A stretch of 64,000 bases of DNA from Petunia secreta (GCA_029990175.1 JARKIP010000023.1:27733501-27797500), one strand, 5' to 3'; positions 23,412 through 36,266 are shown, numbered from the stretch's first letter. Notes: generated by a model not told the origin, from the sequence alone. Made by a program: numbers and translations.

Positions 23412-23912
23412 GGTAATTTTGATCAGTAGCCATTTTTGGACGCGCTCATTGGAGACTATCCACCATTTTGAAATTTACTGAAGAATAGCCAAAAATTCGC
23501 GCGCACACTTAAGCTCCATTAATGTTGGAAAAACACCCCAGACTAGTCCCATAAGTATTTTGTTATGGGACTTTATATATAAAGCTTCAGTCCCCATAAC
23601 AAAATGCTGGGGCTTTGAACAAGTTTTGTTCAAAGCCCCAGCATTTTGTTATGGGACTGAAGCTTTATATAAAGTCCCATAACAAAATGCTGGGGCCTTG
23701 AACAAAACTTGTTCAAAGCCCCAGTATTTTATACTGGGATTAGTTTACTTCAGCTTCCCAGTATAAGTACTGGAGCTTTGAACAAAACTTGTTCAAAGCC
23801 CCAATATTTATACTGTAATTTGTCCGGAGGTGGCTAGTCTTCAAACAGTTTTGCATCGCTGGCTAGTATTCATTTAACGCGGTCAAAACTGGCTGCGTGA
23901 CTAAATTTTTAC
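23412..23912. mobile_element. Mutator-like MITE with large palindrome
   Basis: 501 bp. The ends are diverged inverted repeats (GGTAATTTTGATCAGTAGCC at left; GGCTGCGTGACTAAATTTTTAC at right) flanked by a 9-bp duplication with one change: GCCAATGGG (23403-23411) and GCCTATGGG (23913-23921). Nine bases is the Mutator-superfamily size. Inside, arms of about 65 bases centred at 23624 form a near-perfect palindrome, including 28 perfect base pairs around a 3-base loop (23595-23622 with 23626-23653). Two more GGGGC..TTGAACAAAACTTGTTCAA..GCCCC hairpins follow at 23691-23722 and 23771-23802. No coding capacity. Confidence 0.75.
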
Positions 23913-23918
23913 GCCTAT

Positions 23919-24265
23919 GGGCAACGGCCAATGTAAAAATTTCGTCAAAGGTCATTTTTACCACTGCTATTTGATTTTAGGCCACTATTTCTTTAATTGT
24001 GTAAAAGAAGCCACTTTTTGGAACTTCATGTCTTATAAGCTGAATTTCATACCTAAAGTTATGAGGTTCAACTTCAGCCCTTCTATGCCTAAAAGTTGAG
24101 CCCTTGCGGGTTGAAGTTGAACTGCATACCTTCAACTCAACTCACAAGGATTGAAGTTCTAAAAAATAGCTAAAAACTAAATAATTTTAAAAAAATAGCT
24201 CCAACTGTAAAAGCGAGCCAAAAAGTAGTTGTTTGTGCACTTTCCCAAACGGGCAACGGGCAATG
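23919..24265. mobile_element. putative insertion flanked by 15-bp direct repeats
   Basis: GGGCAACGGCCAATG (23919-23933) recurs as GGGCAACGGGCAATG (24251-24265), 14 of 15 identical, around 317 bp of AT-rich sequence containing inverted GAAGTTGAAC/GTTCAACTTC-type motifs (24064-24126). No poly-A and no clear TIR, so its class is open. The core GGGCAACGG also occurs at 23363-23371. Confidence 0.4.
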
Positions 24266-25315
24266 GGAAAGCCCATTTTGCCATCTTCATAAGGTTTTAA
24301 CCATTAAAGTTTTTTTTTTTTTTTTTTTGTGCTTAAATATTGTATTTTGTTTGTCTCTCGTTCTGTCTTTCTCTTATATGCGACTATTAGAGTAATCATC
24401 CCTTTCATCTTTCTCAATGAAAAAAGGGGATCTCCCTGGCCTTTTAGATGTCCTCATAAATTTCTTTACTTGACTACTTCTTAACTCGAAGTAGATTCAT
24501 GTTGATCCAATTGCATATACTATAATAGTTGCTATTGTGAAACATGTATATTCGTAAAGTCCAGAAGTAAATGTGTGTCATGTTGCATCAACGGGGCCAT
24601 AACATCCTTATTCTTGTTGAAGAAAAACACACCAAACAGCCACTATGTTGAGGTTTGAAATTCTAATGTTGAGGTTGAAGTTCTAATATTGAGATTTGAA
24701 GTTGCTATGCATAACTTCAAGCATTCAGGTTTGAAGATGAACATCAGATCTTCATGTTTCAAGTTAACAGCTAAATGCTTGAAGTTCAAACTAGTGGCTA
24801 GAAATAAAATAAAAAATTAAAACTAAGCTAAAACTGAAGTGGCGCACCTAAATTGGACTATTCGTGCGCTTCCCCCTTAATTGGTAGATTTACACAAATT
24901 GGCAAAAAAGAACTTGGTCTTCAGAGATTGAAATCTTTAAAGGTGGTCTTTAAAAATTCAGTATTTTTCGTATATTAAAAAAATATCATTACACTTTAAT
25001 GAAGTCATAATTACAAAATTATTGACGCGCCTTTTATATTTAATGAAGCCGTAATTACAAAAACGTCTTTGCTCCCTACAAAGTAGAACAAAGCCTATAT
25101 GCCTGTGTCTATGGCTTCATACGTATATCGAACTAAAAATTATGTATGTTTTGTAAAAAAATGAGGCCAAATCGGCCTCACTTCACACATGCACAAAAAG
25201 ATAAAAAATAAAAAGACTTCAAGTACTTATATTTAGAAATATCGACAGTCTGGTCATACTTCTTCATGCAATGAGCAAAATATTTTGAATATTTTGATAT
25301 AGATGAGGTCAAATT
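24266..25315. other. intergenic, MITE-like debris
   Basis: AT-rich. A poly-T run at about 24310-24328 and a stretch of repeated TTGAAGTT/AACTTCAA words (24650-24800) that can fold on themselves, suggesting another decayed foldback element. No gene seen. Confidence 0.4.
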
Positions 25316-25330
25316 GTCTTCACTTCATGC

Positions 25331-25559
25331 AGCAGCAACAACAACATACCCAGTGTTATCCCATATGTGGGGTTTGGGAGGGCGAGATATACGCATACCT
25401 TACCCCCATAAAGATGGAGAGGCTATTTTAGATAGACCATCGGCTAGAAAAGTATTTTGAAAACACGTTTAAACAAACAAGGAAGAAACACCATGATAGC
25501 TCAAATACTCACATAAAAACTACAACAATTCGAGCAAACATAAGACACCAATCTAAACT

Positions 25560-25653
<94 letters not shown>

Positions 25654-26406
25654 GAAGCTAATATGTATAAGAATAATAAAGCTAATATGTCAGCAATCTT
25701 TCGCCTACTACCTAAACTCTACCCTAATCTTCGACCTCCATACTTTCCTATCAAGTCTCATGTCCTCTGTGATCCGGGGGTTAGTCATGTCCTATCGAAT
25801 CACCTCACCCCAATTCTTCGTTGGTCAACCTCTACCTCTCGGTAGACCTAGTACTGTCAACCTCTTACACCTCCTCACTGGAGCATCTGTGCTCCTTCTT
25901 TTCACATGGTCGAACCATCACAACCTTGTTTCTCGTATCTTGTCCATCACTGAGGCCACTCCCACCTTGTCATGAATGAACTCATTCTTAATCTTATCCA
26001 TCCTCGTATGCCTGCACATTCATCTAAGAATTCTCATTTCTGCTATGACCATCTTCTGAATGTGTGTGGTCTTGATTGGCCAACACTCTGCTCCGTACAA
26101 CATAAGTGGTCTAACGATTGCTTTATATAACTTAACTTTGATTCTAGGTGCCACTTTTTTATCGCATAGGATGTCAAACACGAGTCTCCGCTTCATCCAG
26201 CCTGCCCCTATATGATGAGTGACATCATCATCAGTTTCTCAATTATCTTGAATGATTGAGCCAAGATACTTGAAGCTTCTCTTATGTTGAATGACCTTAG
26301 AATCAAACATTACTTTCGCCTCTGACTCATGAGTTGCATTACTAAACTTCCACTTCATATACTCTTTTTTCGTCATGCTCAACCTGAAGCCTATAGACTT
26401 TAGGGT
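25331..26406 (-). mobile_element. RTE-type LINE, 5'-truncated
   Basis: On -, translation gives the C-terminal end of an RTE-clade ORF: LKSIGFRLSMTKKEYMKWKF, SFKYLGSIIQDN, DDVTHHIGAGWMKRRLVFDILCDKK, YKAIVRPLMLYGAECWPIKTTHIQKM, RMDKIKNEFIHDKVGV and [33 protein letters not shown]. The 3' part carries the ACTGGGTATGTTGTTGTTGC end typical of Solanaceae RTE elements. It is flanked by a 15-16 bp target duplication, GTCTTCACTTCATGC (25316-25330) and GTCTTCACTTCAATGC (26407-26422). Only the RT C-terminus and tail remain, the usual result of incomplete target-primed reverse transcription. Two stops are visible. Confidence 0.92.
25562..25651. repeat. (AAT)n microsatellite inside the RTE LINE
   Basis: About 30 uninterrupted ATA/AAT trinucleotides, between the LINE coding end and its 3' tail. 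Confidence 0.95.
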
Positions 26407-26422
26407 GTCTTCACTTCAATGC

Positions 26423-26799
26423 ATTCACAAAAAATATATATATGAATTCCTGTCGTACTTATTCATATATGAGGCAAAATACTGTCTATTTTATAAATAA
26501 ATGACCTTAAATCATCATCATCAATTCGTTTGTATACAAACATCCAAAGAAAAATATAACTAACACCAATCTGGCATCATTTATTTGTAGTGTGAGAGGG
26601 GCTAAACGATCGGACCAGACAGGCGCAGGTAGCCTGCCTAGAAGGCTGTCTACCGTGAGGATATGCGTGATGCGTTATCGAATCCCACAGGGAGGAAGTT
26701 ACCGAATATGGATAGAGGGGAAACGAAGGGCCCTTAGTCTTATCTCATGCAGTTTCTGCTTTTTTATTGGCTTGATTTTCAGTCGTTTCCATCACTTTG

Positions 26800-26852
<53 letters not shown>

Positions 26853-27929
26853 AGCTCATATAAGAAAAAAAATCTCAAATATACTTGATCATAAGCCATA
26901 TAATTTTCACTATAAATAAGAACCTTCGTGGATGAGAGGAGGGCGAAAGTTTACATTTACAAATAATTGAAGCCAAATTATCCTTTTTATTTATATCTAC
27001 AAATATTTAATATAGGAACCTATTTTGCAAATAACGTGCTCCAACTCCAACTCCGGCAAATCATGCTCCAAAAGTTGTAATCAAAAGTGATGAAAAATAC
27101 AAAAGTTGGAGTTGTAATCACTCCAGACGTTGTTGCCATTAATCAACATTGCTGCAAAATGCAGAAGTTGTAATCGAAAGTGAAACGATGACAGTTGTAA
27201 TCATTAATTTCGTCGCCGTTTGTTTCCATTAAAGTCGATTTTCACTAAGCGAGAAAGGAAAAGTTTGTGGGTCATGAGTTGGATGCCATTAAAGGATTAG
27301 AATTGCAATGGTTTCACCGCCGGAGAGGGCGACAGAGAGGGAAAGGGAGGAAGTGGAGTTATTGATGACGTCGGCGTCATCATCGTAGAACCCATGGGAG
27401 CTGGGAAATAATCTACTACAGTTCTTTTTTTTAATTAATAAAAAAATGCTCAAAACTCCAAGACCATGAAAAAGTACTCAGAATTGGATATGCTTAATCA
27501 GACCCAAAACGTGAGGGGAGAAATGACAGTAAGTTCCATCCACCAGTCATTTGGTTGAGGTATGTTTTCAACGTAGAATCACAGTATGAAGTTAGTCTAA
27601 TTTAGATTCTCTTGATGTGAAAATGAGCTAAATTCACACCAAAAGTATAAAGTTAGAAAGTGTTTGAAGTTGATCAAATATAATAGAAAAAGAAAACTAT
27701 CAAATTTCAACTTCAGACCAAAAGGGCTGAAGTTAGCTTAATATGGACTGAACCCCAACCCTTATAGTTCGAAAATAAGTAATTTTGATCTGAAGTGGCA
27801 AGCCCTAGCAAAGGCATGCCCACAAACGCCTAAAATTATAATGGGGCGAGCAGAATAAGCTTAATGTGCACTCGCTAGAGTTAAATTTTTAGCCTCACAG
27901 ATGAAGTATTTAATTTTTACCTTCTTATC
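26423..27929. other. intergenic, poly-A-ended segment and foldback debris
   Basis: 26590-26803 is a non-AT-rich segment of unknown origin ending in a pure A run (26804-26850), which could be a retroposed transcript, but no target duplication or family was recognised. The remainder is AT-rich with CAACTTCAG/CTGAAGTT words near 27710-27740. No gene seen. Confidence 0.4.
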
Positions 27930-28353
<424 letters not shown>

Positions 28354-29535
28354 GAATATCACTAAGCTTGTAGCTTAGTGACAAATTTTATTAATAATTG
28401 AAAGAAAAACCAAGTCTGTACATGAATAAAGTACAAAGCAACAACTTGTGGAACTAGATAAAGTATAGCTAACACTTTCCTATATACATGTAATTGAATC
28501 ACATTTACCCAATTGAGTTGAGCATTAAAAATGCTAATACCACCAATATAGAGTCATGTTTTTCAATCACAATGCATTTAACAACCAAGGTGCTAGCTAG
28601 TATTAAGACTATATAAACATATGCATAACAATTTGTTCGTGAAACCAAGTTGAGAAGGCCTCTATTGCATCAAATACAATTAGAAGAACATGGCCAAATG
28701 ATAAAGTGGTGGCACGATGCTCCACATGCTGGTTCACCCGTTCCATGACAACACTTGCTTGAAATTGTATTTCACTTTGCAATTGCCAATCAAGTAGGCA
28801 AATGATGAAGAATCTGACTACTTGAAGCATAAGAACCTGCATATTTATTGAATTAGTAACAACAATGTCAGCAATAAACTCCTGTAGAACCAATGCGCAA
28901 AATAGGAAACACATGGTCACATCTTCCAACGCAACACCCCCAAGATCAGGCGTCAAACAAATAGTACCCAAGGTGTTCCAGCCTAACGTAAGTCGACTGG
29001 ACCACCTGGGAATAAGCCTATCCTCATCACGACTACCTTCATCAAAGACCCTTTGCTTGAAGTTGCAATCTGTGAAGCAAAGGAAACAAAGCACAAAAAG
29101 AACAGGGCGCGGTGGGTCGCGCGACGCGTGCCTAAAGCGCGCAAGAATCTGCGCATTCTGTTTGTTTCGGCGCGTTTGAAACCGCGGCGCGCTGGCCAGG
29201 GCGCGAGTACCTCCACGAAAAGCACTGCTGGGCACGAAGGGGACGCGACGCGAGGCAATCACGCTCAAGAGAAACCAAGTGTGATGTGGTAATCTTTGAA
29301 TCTGCTTCCCTATGTCAAAACAAAAATGCACGCAGCTTCCCCATGTCAAAGAAGCTGGAGCAATGTAAAACACGATCCAAATGTTCCTCACATCGCATGA
29401 AGAATGTGACCCAAATCGCAGAGGCCAACCATTCCACGATATAATGCACAAACTGATCCTGGAAGAACAAATAAGCTGCATCAAAAGGCCACAATTAAAA
29501 CAAGCAGCGAGCCATGCTAATGTTTTGTACAACCT

Positions 29536-29586
<51 letters not shown>

Positions 29587-29623
29587 ACAAACATTGTTAG
29601 TGAAAAATGTAACCCCTCCTTCC
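28354..29623 (-). other. LINE 3' region with poly-T tract and CG-rich block
   Basis: Downstream of the RNase H stop. It contains a 48-base homopolymer (29537-29584, T on this strand) followed at once by GCAG, and a strikingly CG-rich stretch at about 29105-29260. A perfect small inverted repeat CACTAAGCT..AGCTTAGTG sits at the very 3' end (28361-28381). The open frame across the homopolymer encodes poly-phenylalanine and is not credible as a protein. Confidence 0.6.
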
Positions 29624-32600
29624 TTATGACCTTGTAACTCCATTCTTCAAAATCTTAGGACGATACGTTGGGATTTGAGCTTTGTCCCAATTCAAAATTG
29701 TCCTTCCAGTCGCATTCAAATCTAAGAAATTATGGAACTCTTGATCATCAACCTCAAACGCCAAGTTTGCCATATGATCCACCAAGCGATTGTCCTCTCG
29801 AAAGACATGAGCAAAGGTAAAATTACCCCTACTTTTCATATCTACAATTGCATCAACAATCTCGGCTATACTCCATACCACTTCCCATACTCCCTCAATG
29901 ATGTTCTTAAGTAACAAGGAGTCCGTCTCAACAATTATAGGCTGTGTGAAGTGGTCAAGGCAATATTTCATTGCCTCTCGAATCGCATACGCCTCTGCCC
30001 TCACATTCGTTCCTTCACCAATTAATTTTCCTTTCGCAAACATCAAATCTCCAACCTCATTGCGCACACAAAAACCATAAGAACTCTGCCCCGGATTGCC
30101 ATGACTAGCACCATCCGTGTTACACTTAATAACACCCAGATTGGGGCTGCTCCAACACACCTTAACGTACCTAAATATTGGACGATAATCTTCAAGGAAT
30201 TTAACCAAAACTGGCCAATCAATAGGAGCTAAATGCATACCTGGATTCCGTACCATCAAGAACTTATGCAAGTTCTAATTAATTTCATGAACAAGGCGCT
30301 GAAAGGATACTTTACCTCCATGAGCCACAGTACATCGCCTCTTCCAGAGTTCCCACATAACAAAGGCAGGAATAGCTTGACACATTAACCTCAACCATGG
30401 ACGTTTTCTACAGTGCCACCACTTGTTAATCACTTGACGAAATCTCCAATCTTGAATCACAAACCCCATTGCATTTGCATAATACGACCACACACTATTT
30501 GCAATTGATCTTGTGATAAATAAGTGCTCACTAGTTTCTTCTTTAGGATGAACACAACACCAACACCGTGAAGGAATATTGAAGCCAATTCTTTTCAATT
30601 CCTCATCAAGAGGCAGTTTCCGCTTCCAAGCACGCCAAAGTAGGAATGAAATTTTGAATGGCATATCCTTCAACCACATAAACTTGTAATGTTCTTTCAC
30701 TTTACCTTTGGCACGGACATAATTATATGCGCTGCTCACAGTGAAATACCCATTCGAAGTAAGTTCCCAGGATGCCGTATCCCTTGGTTGCAACACGTTA
30801 CCAGGCTGTATATTATCAACAACATGTTGAGCCAAATCACTAGGTAATGCATCAAATAATAGCTGTTGGTTCCACCCATTAACACCATATAAATCCTTGA
30901 CCATGTTCAGTTATTCCCTTACATAAAACCTGCGAAGTACCAAAAAATATAAAGGCCCAACACGCGACCAATTGTCATACCAAAAGTGCGAAGACCCTTG
31001 CTTTACATGCCAAACTATCTCATGATCAACCATCTCCCTAACTTGCATCATCTTTTGCCAAATGGGAGATCCATCAGTGTACGGCACAATAGAGTAATGC
31101 AGTTTTTTACAATACTTATTAGCCATAAAAGTACCCCAAAGAGAAGTTTTTGTCCTAAAGTTCCACCACAATTTTGCAAATAAAGCATTTGCAACATCAT
31201 ATAAGGACTTAAATCCCACACCCCCCTCTGCTGGTGGCTTGCACAAAGTGTCCCAAGAAGCCCAGTGCCTCCTTGAATGCTCCTCAGAATTATTCCAAAA
31301 GAAATTAGCGAAAATTTTATGAAGTTGATCAATAACACTAACCAGAGGATTGACTGCAGACAAAAGATGAATAGGCATACTTTGAAGAACATGCATAACC
31401 AAAACAGCCCTACCTCCATAAGACAACATTTTTGACTTCAAAGATTGCAACTTCTGCCTAATCTTTGTAACAAGATTATCAAACAGGGCTTTATTTCGTC
31501 TTTTGTGTGTAACTGGACACCCTAAGTAAGTAAAAGGGAAGATACCTCTTTGAATTTGAGAAATATGCTCCACCCTATCAACAATCTCCTGCGCCACCCT
31601 GTGATACAAATAAACAGCACTCTTCTCTTTGTTGATCTTCTGACCACTGGCACCCTCATAAGCATTCAGCACCCCCATAATGAGCCTCAGAGAAGTAGTA
31701 TCAGCTGAACAAAATAAGATAGTGTCATCTGCATACGCTAAGTGATTGATAGGAGGACTCCACTTAGGCATATCAAAACCTTTGAACATAGCATTCTCGT
31801 GTAAAGCATTGAGGGCCCTGGATAACACTTCAGCTGAAAGAATAAATAAAGTAGGAGACAAAGGATCCCCTTGCTTCACACCCCTGGAATAATTAAAAAA
31901 GCCATGTGGCTGCCCATTAAAAAGAACTGAATACCAATTGTTAGATAAAAGCCTCCAAACCATGTCAATACATCTCTCAAAAAAATCCCATCTTCCTCAG
32001 AACCTTGGTCAGAAATAACCAAGACACACGATCATAGGCTCATCACATCAAGTTTGATGACAACATTGGCTTCTTTAGCTCTTTTTCTAATATCATCAAC
32101 GATCTCCTGAACTAGCAGCACATTTTCAACAATATTTCTTCCCCTGACAAAACCAGCCTGTGTAGGAGACATCAAATCAGGTAACAAATCAACTAACCTG
32201 TCATGCAAGACCCTGGAAATCACTTTGTTTGAGAAGTTACTCAAACTAATTGGTCTCAGATCAGAAAAAGTGGACACATTAGGCTTTTTAGGGAGGAGCA
32301 CTAAATTTGTATGAGATACAAATCTAGGGATATCATGGCCCACAAAGAAAGCCTGCACCATACGAGTAAGATCAGCAGCAATAACATCCCAGCACACTTG
32401 ATAAAACTTCCCCGTAAAGCCATCAGGGCCAGAAGCACTGTCACCATTCAAGCCAAAGACTGCTTTCTTCACCTCTTCCATGGTAGGAATTTCTTCAATA
32501 GCAAGATTCTGCTCAGCACTAACCATTTCAGGGACATGTAATAGCAAATCAAAATTCAATTCCTGGCCATCATTTGCAAATTGTTGTTGAAAAAACTCCA

Positions 32601-33788
32601 TAGCTTCAGCAGCCATATCTTCTTCACCATTAAGCCAATTTCCAAGCCTATCAGGATTCTGTGAATTTTAAGTTTCTTCCTCCTGCCTTAGACCTGAGCA
32701 TGAAAAAACTTAGTATTTATATCACCATCTTTGAATCACTGAAAGCCTGCTTTTTGCTTCCAAAATTCCTCTTCAAGATGCAACACCCTTTTTAATTCAG
32801 CTTCAGCTTTCTTCAATTGCTCCCTATGATATGCATCTGGTGATTCTTCAAGCTTAAGCTCATGTGCTTTAATAATGTCTTCCAGAGAGGCAATTTTCTG
32901 AAAAATATTTCCAAAAGTAGCTTTGCTCCACCTTGATAAGGCCTGCTTCACTTTCTTCAATTTCCTGTGGAAAATAATAAAAGGATCCCCTACACAATCA
33001 CAAACCCAATTATCCTTCACAAACTGCCAGAAAGATTCATTATCAGTCCAGAAGTTCAAAAAATTGAAGGATTTAATAATAGTAGAAGAATCAGTCGAGC
33101 ACTTTATCAACAAAGGAGAATGATCAGATCTAGTCCGGGCAAGGTGTTCAATGTCAATCTTAGGGAAGAAATCCATGAACTTCTGATTAGCAAAACATCT
33201 ATCAATCCTCTTCAAGATAAACTAATTTTCAATCCTCTCATTCCACCAAGTGTAAATAGTACCTGTATACCCTAAGTCAGTAATACTATAGGCAGCTATG
33301 GTAGCAGCAAAATCATCCACCTCTGGAGATAATGCTGGAAGACCACCATACTTTTCTTCTTCAGAGAGAATAACATTGAAGTCACCTCCAATAAGCCACG
33401 GCTTAACCATAGTAGATGCTAAGAATTACAAAGAATCCCACAGCTCCATTCTTTCAATTCTATCACACTTAGCATAAACTAAGGTAAGAAAGAAATCCTG
33501 AGCCTGTACAATATGATGCAATTTCAGAGTAAGTTGTTGCTCCTGGTCATCCAGTACTGTCACGGCATAATCTTCCACAATAAAAGCCCAAATTTTACCA
33601 TTGACATTAGTAAAGGACCAATGCATACCCAGTCTCATACCATAATACTGAACTCTACAGGGCTCCTGAAAAGGCTCAAGCAACCCTATAAAATCAAAAT
33701 GATGATGCCTGTGTAAAGTATTCAACCTTGTAAACGCCTCCTGCGTATTAACTGATCGAATATTCCAAATCAAAGCTTTATTCATCAT
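29624..33788 (-). pseudogene. LINE ORF2 (endonuclease-RT-RNase H), broken
   Basis: Pieces in order on -: AP endonuclease (33788-33222; ALIWNIRSVNTQ at the start, LIGGDFNVILS, TWWNERI), endonuclease end and linker (33215-32736; RIDRCFAN, RSDHSPLL), RT fingers (32616-32032; DSASGPDGFTGKFY, DLRPISL..NKVISRVLHDRL, QAGFVRGRNI), RT palm and thumb (31963-30911; RGVKQGDPLSP, catalytic YADD), a cysteine-rich zf-RVT region (30904-30275; RCWCCVHPKEETSEHLF) and RNase H (30271-29624; CNTDGASHGNPG, RAEAYAIREAM, ETDS, HVFREDNRLVDHMAN). The enzyme nicks target DNA and copies its own RNA. At least six stops or frameshifts separate the pieces. The plant-type C-terminal RNase H is well preserved. Confidence 0.9.
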
Positions 33789-34121
33789 TTAAACTTTGGA
33801 CTTGGAACTCCTTATAGGCTGGATCCTGGAAATTGGACCATGCTCTTTTTAAATACGTCTGCCTCCTTTCTTTGGTACATCTCTAGGTGACAAGTCACCT
33901 TCCCTGGCCACCTCTTGAAAATTATGGGCTGTTGAGGCTTCCTCGTCGTCTTCAATTTCAATTTCATCACCCTCATCTTCCTGCTCTACTTGCTATTTCA
34001 TAGGAGAATGGCGTTGTTGCCTTCGCAAAATTCCCTTACTATCTGTGAATTGTAAAGATATTAGCAAGGCCTTTTCATCTTCTGTAAAGTCTCCCTTTGA
34101 AATATCCTTCGAAAAACGCCC

Positions 34122-36266
34122 TCATTGTTGCAAATTAGAGACCGTGTGAACTTTGTTCAACTGGGAAGGAATGGATTGATCTGAATTATTAAGAGGCACA
34201 TGAACTTCTACGGGCTTGGAACTTGGATTTAAAGCAATGTCGAGGTTAGGCAGAATCACGTTATTACTGGGAATGAGGAGTTTTTTTAATGTATCTAAAG
34301 GAATCAGGCCATCACCGGTCAACGGAGTAACGGCCACAGCTTTATTTAACAAAAGTTGTGCATCTGCATTTATAATCTTGAAGCTTCTAGCTTGATAAGT
34401 TGAATTCCCACTCGAGGCTTGAGCAAATAATGGACCTCCAGCTTTAATCTCCTGAGCATTAAATAACATTGAACCCTCAGCTTTGATCTCTGAATTTAAT
34501 GCATTCCCATGTATATTAGGAGTCAACATTAACTCCTTATCCAACTCAAAATTAGTGTCCTGAATATCCACACGTGGGGTCAACATATTCGAACCCTCAG
34601 CATTAAAACCCTTTGCTGAAGCATTAATTACTGCAGCCTTCATAATTGCATCAGGACCAGGATCTTTATCTAACGCATGATCATCCTTCAGCTTTAAACC
34701 CGGTGCCTTTAATGCTTTCTCATTAATTTCTCCAGCAGCAACATTAAAATCCTCCTTCAACTTCAATGCAGATTGAAGACCCGAAGCTTTAATACTCTCC
34801 TCAGCTTTACTTCCTGAAGCATTAAATCCCACCTTAGCTCCTACAAAATCTTTGTCTGCAACATCTCTACCCCCCAGCTCTAATGCAACCATCAACAACA
34901 TTCACTCCACGATTATGAACTACACCACGACTTGCAGCTGGAAAAAAGTCCTCCTTTTGTAGACCTAGTACCTTGACTGCCTTATCAACAATTATAACAC
35001 CTCTAGATCGAAGCAACTCTTTGTCCAGAACCCCAGCTCCTCCAGCTTTAATGCGAGAATCAATTAACCCATTGTCTTGCTTGTTTTCTGCCACTTTTTC
35101 AATTGTGCGATCTCCCAGCTTGTCGACAACTCGTAAAACATCATCATCTTGAACTTGTAACGCTGCAAAAGCATTAGAGTTTCGTTGATTGACTTGTGCA
35201 CGCTCATGTTGATTCTGAATGGCCACTCCCTTCTTTTCGTTAACTACCCTGCCACACTCCTTGTTCTCGATTGTTATTGTTCTTTCTATACCCAGTACCT
35301 TGAATCCTTGGTTGCTTACCTTCAACAATATCATCATGCTTTGTGTTGCTAGGACCTGCTTCTCCTACAACCTTTCCACTATTCAAGATTCAAGAAACTG
35401 GTGGTTGAGCATCCTTATCATCATTGCCATGATCTTGAACCTGCTTATCTTCATAAAGGTCGGGATGAAGCACACGACACTCAATATCATCATGACCTTG
35501 CAAACAACATTGTGTGCAATACTTTGGTAAATAGTCGTACACGATCTTAATGCACGTTGAGTGTTTCTTCCCCGATTCTTCATCAACTTCTACAGTATCA
35601 ATCTCATGAGGCAAGTCACCTATTAAATCAATTTCAACCTTCACACGAGCACAACTTGGACGAGTGTGATTAATGGTGGCTGCGTCAAGGTGCAATGGCT
35701 TACCCACTACCAAGGCCAAAGAGAATACACACTCTTTAACAAAGAAGTTAGGAGGCAAGTTAGGAAACGATATCCATCCAACCGCAATTGAAGTCTCCTT
35801 TCTAGGGTCGCACCAAGGATCCCACTTCAAAGTACGCATTAAAAACGAGCGTCTACCAACATTGAGCCAATGTCCCTTAGAGAGCAAATTTACGTAATCT
35901 TCAAACAACGAACACCTAATCAAGAACACCTAATCAAGATGCTGTCATAATCCAACGAACCTATCACGCAATGACCTTTAACTTCACATTGAGTTGGGAT
36001 TACTTTACGTAAATCGTTCAACTCTGGAGAACCATATGTAAATTTTCCAATGATGGCATAAATCAGTTTGGTGGATGCAATGGATTGTTGGACTTCCTTT
36101 TTATCCCAAAACATTGTAGGCCTGCCGTTAACTTTTTGGGGGTGTTTAACGGGTAGTGTAGGAACTTGAGCAGCTGGAGAAGTCACGTTATGGGCTGGTG
36201 GAACAACCACGGCAGCATAGGATGCTGTGGAAGGTATAGGAGGGGGCTGCCCAGTGGCCTGATCGG
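34122..36266 (-). pseudogene. LINE ORF1 (DUF4283, zinc knuckle), broken
   Basis: Starts MADQATGQPPPIP (36266) with a proline-rich leader, then the DUF4283 region (MFWDKKEVQQSI..IIGKFTYG, DPWCDPRKETSIAVGWISFPNLPPNF) and a zinc knuckle CTQCCLQGHDDIEC (CX2CX4HX4C) near 35480-35525. A 14-base tandem duplication (35911-35938) shifts the frame inside DUF4283. The C-terminal part (35337-34122) is a long tail with at least eight degenerate copies of a short motif such as IKAGG, IKAEG, FNASG, FNAEG, LKAPG. ORF1 proteins of plant L1 elements bind the element RNA. Confidence 0.85.

Noticed and set aside
29537..29584. Poly-A as the tail of a + strand retroposed gene
   Set aside because: The flanks on both sides look like the LINE 3' region on -, the run is followed on - by GCAG, and no duplication was found. 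Treated as part of the LINE, though a nested insertion is not excluded.
28609..29643. 344-codon frame on -
   Set aside because: Contains poly-Phe from a 48-base homopolymer and no known domain; it lies in the LINE 3' region.
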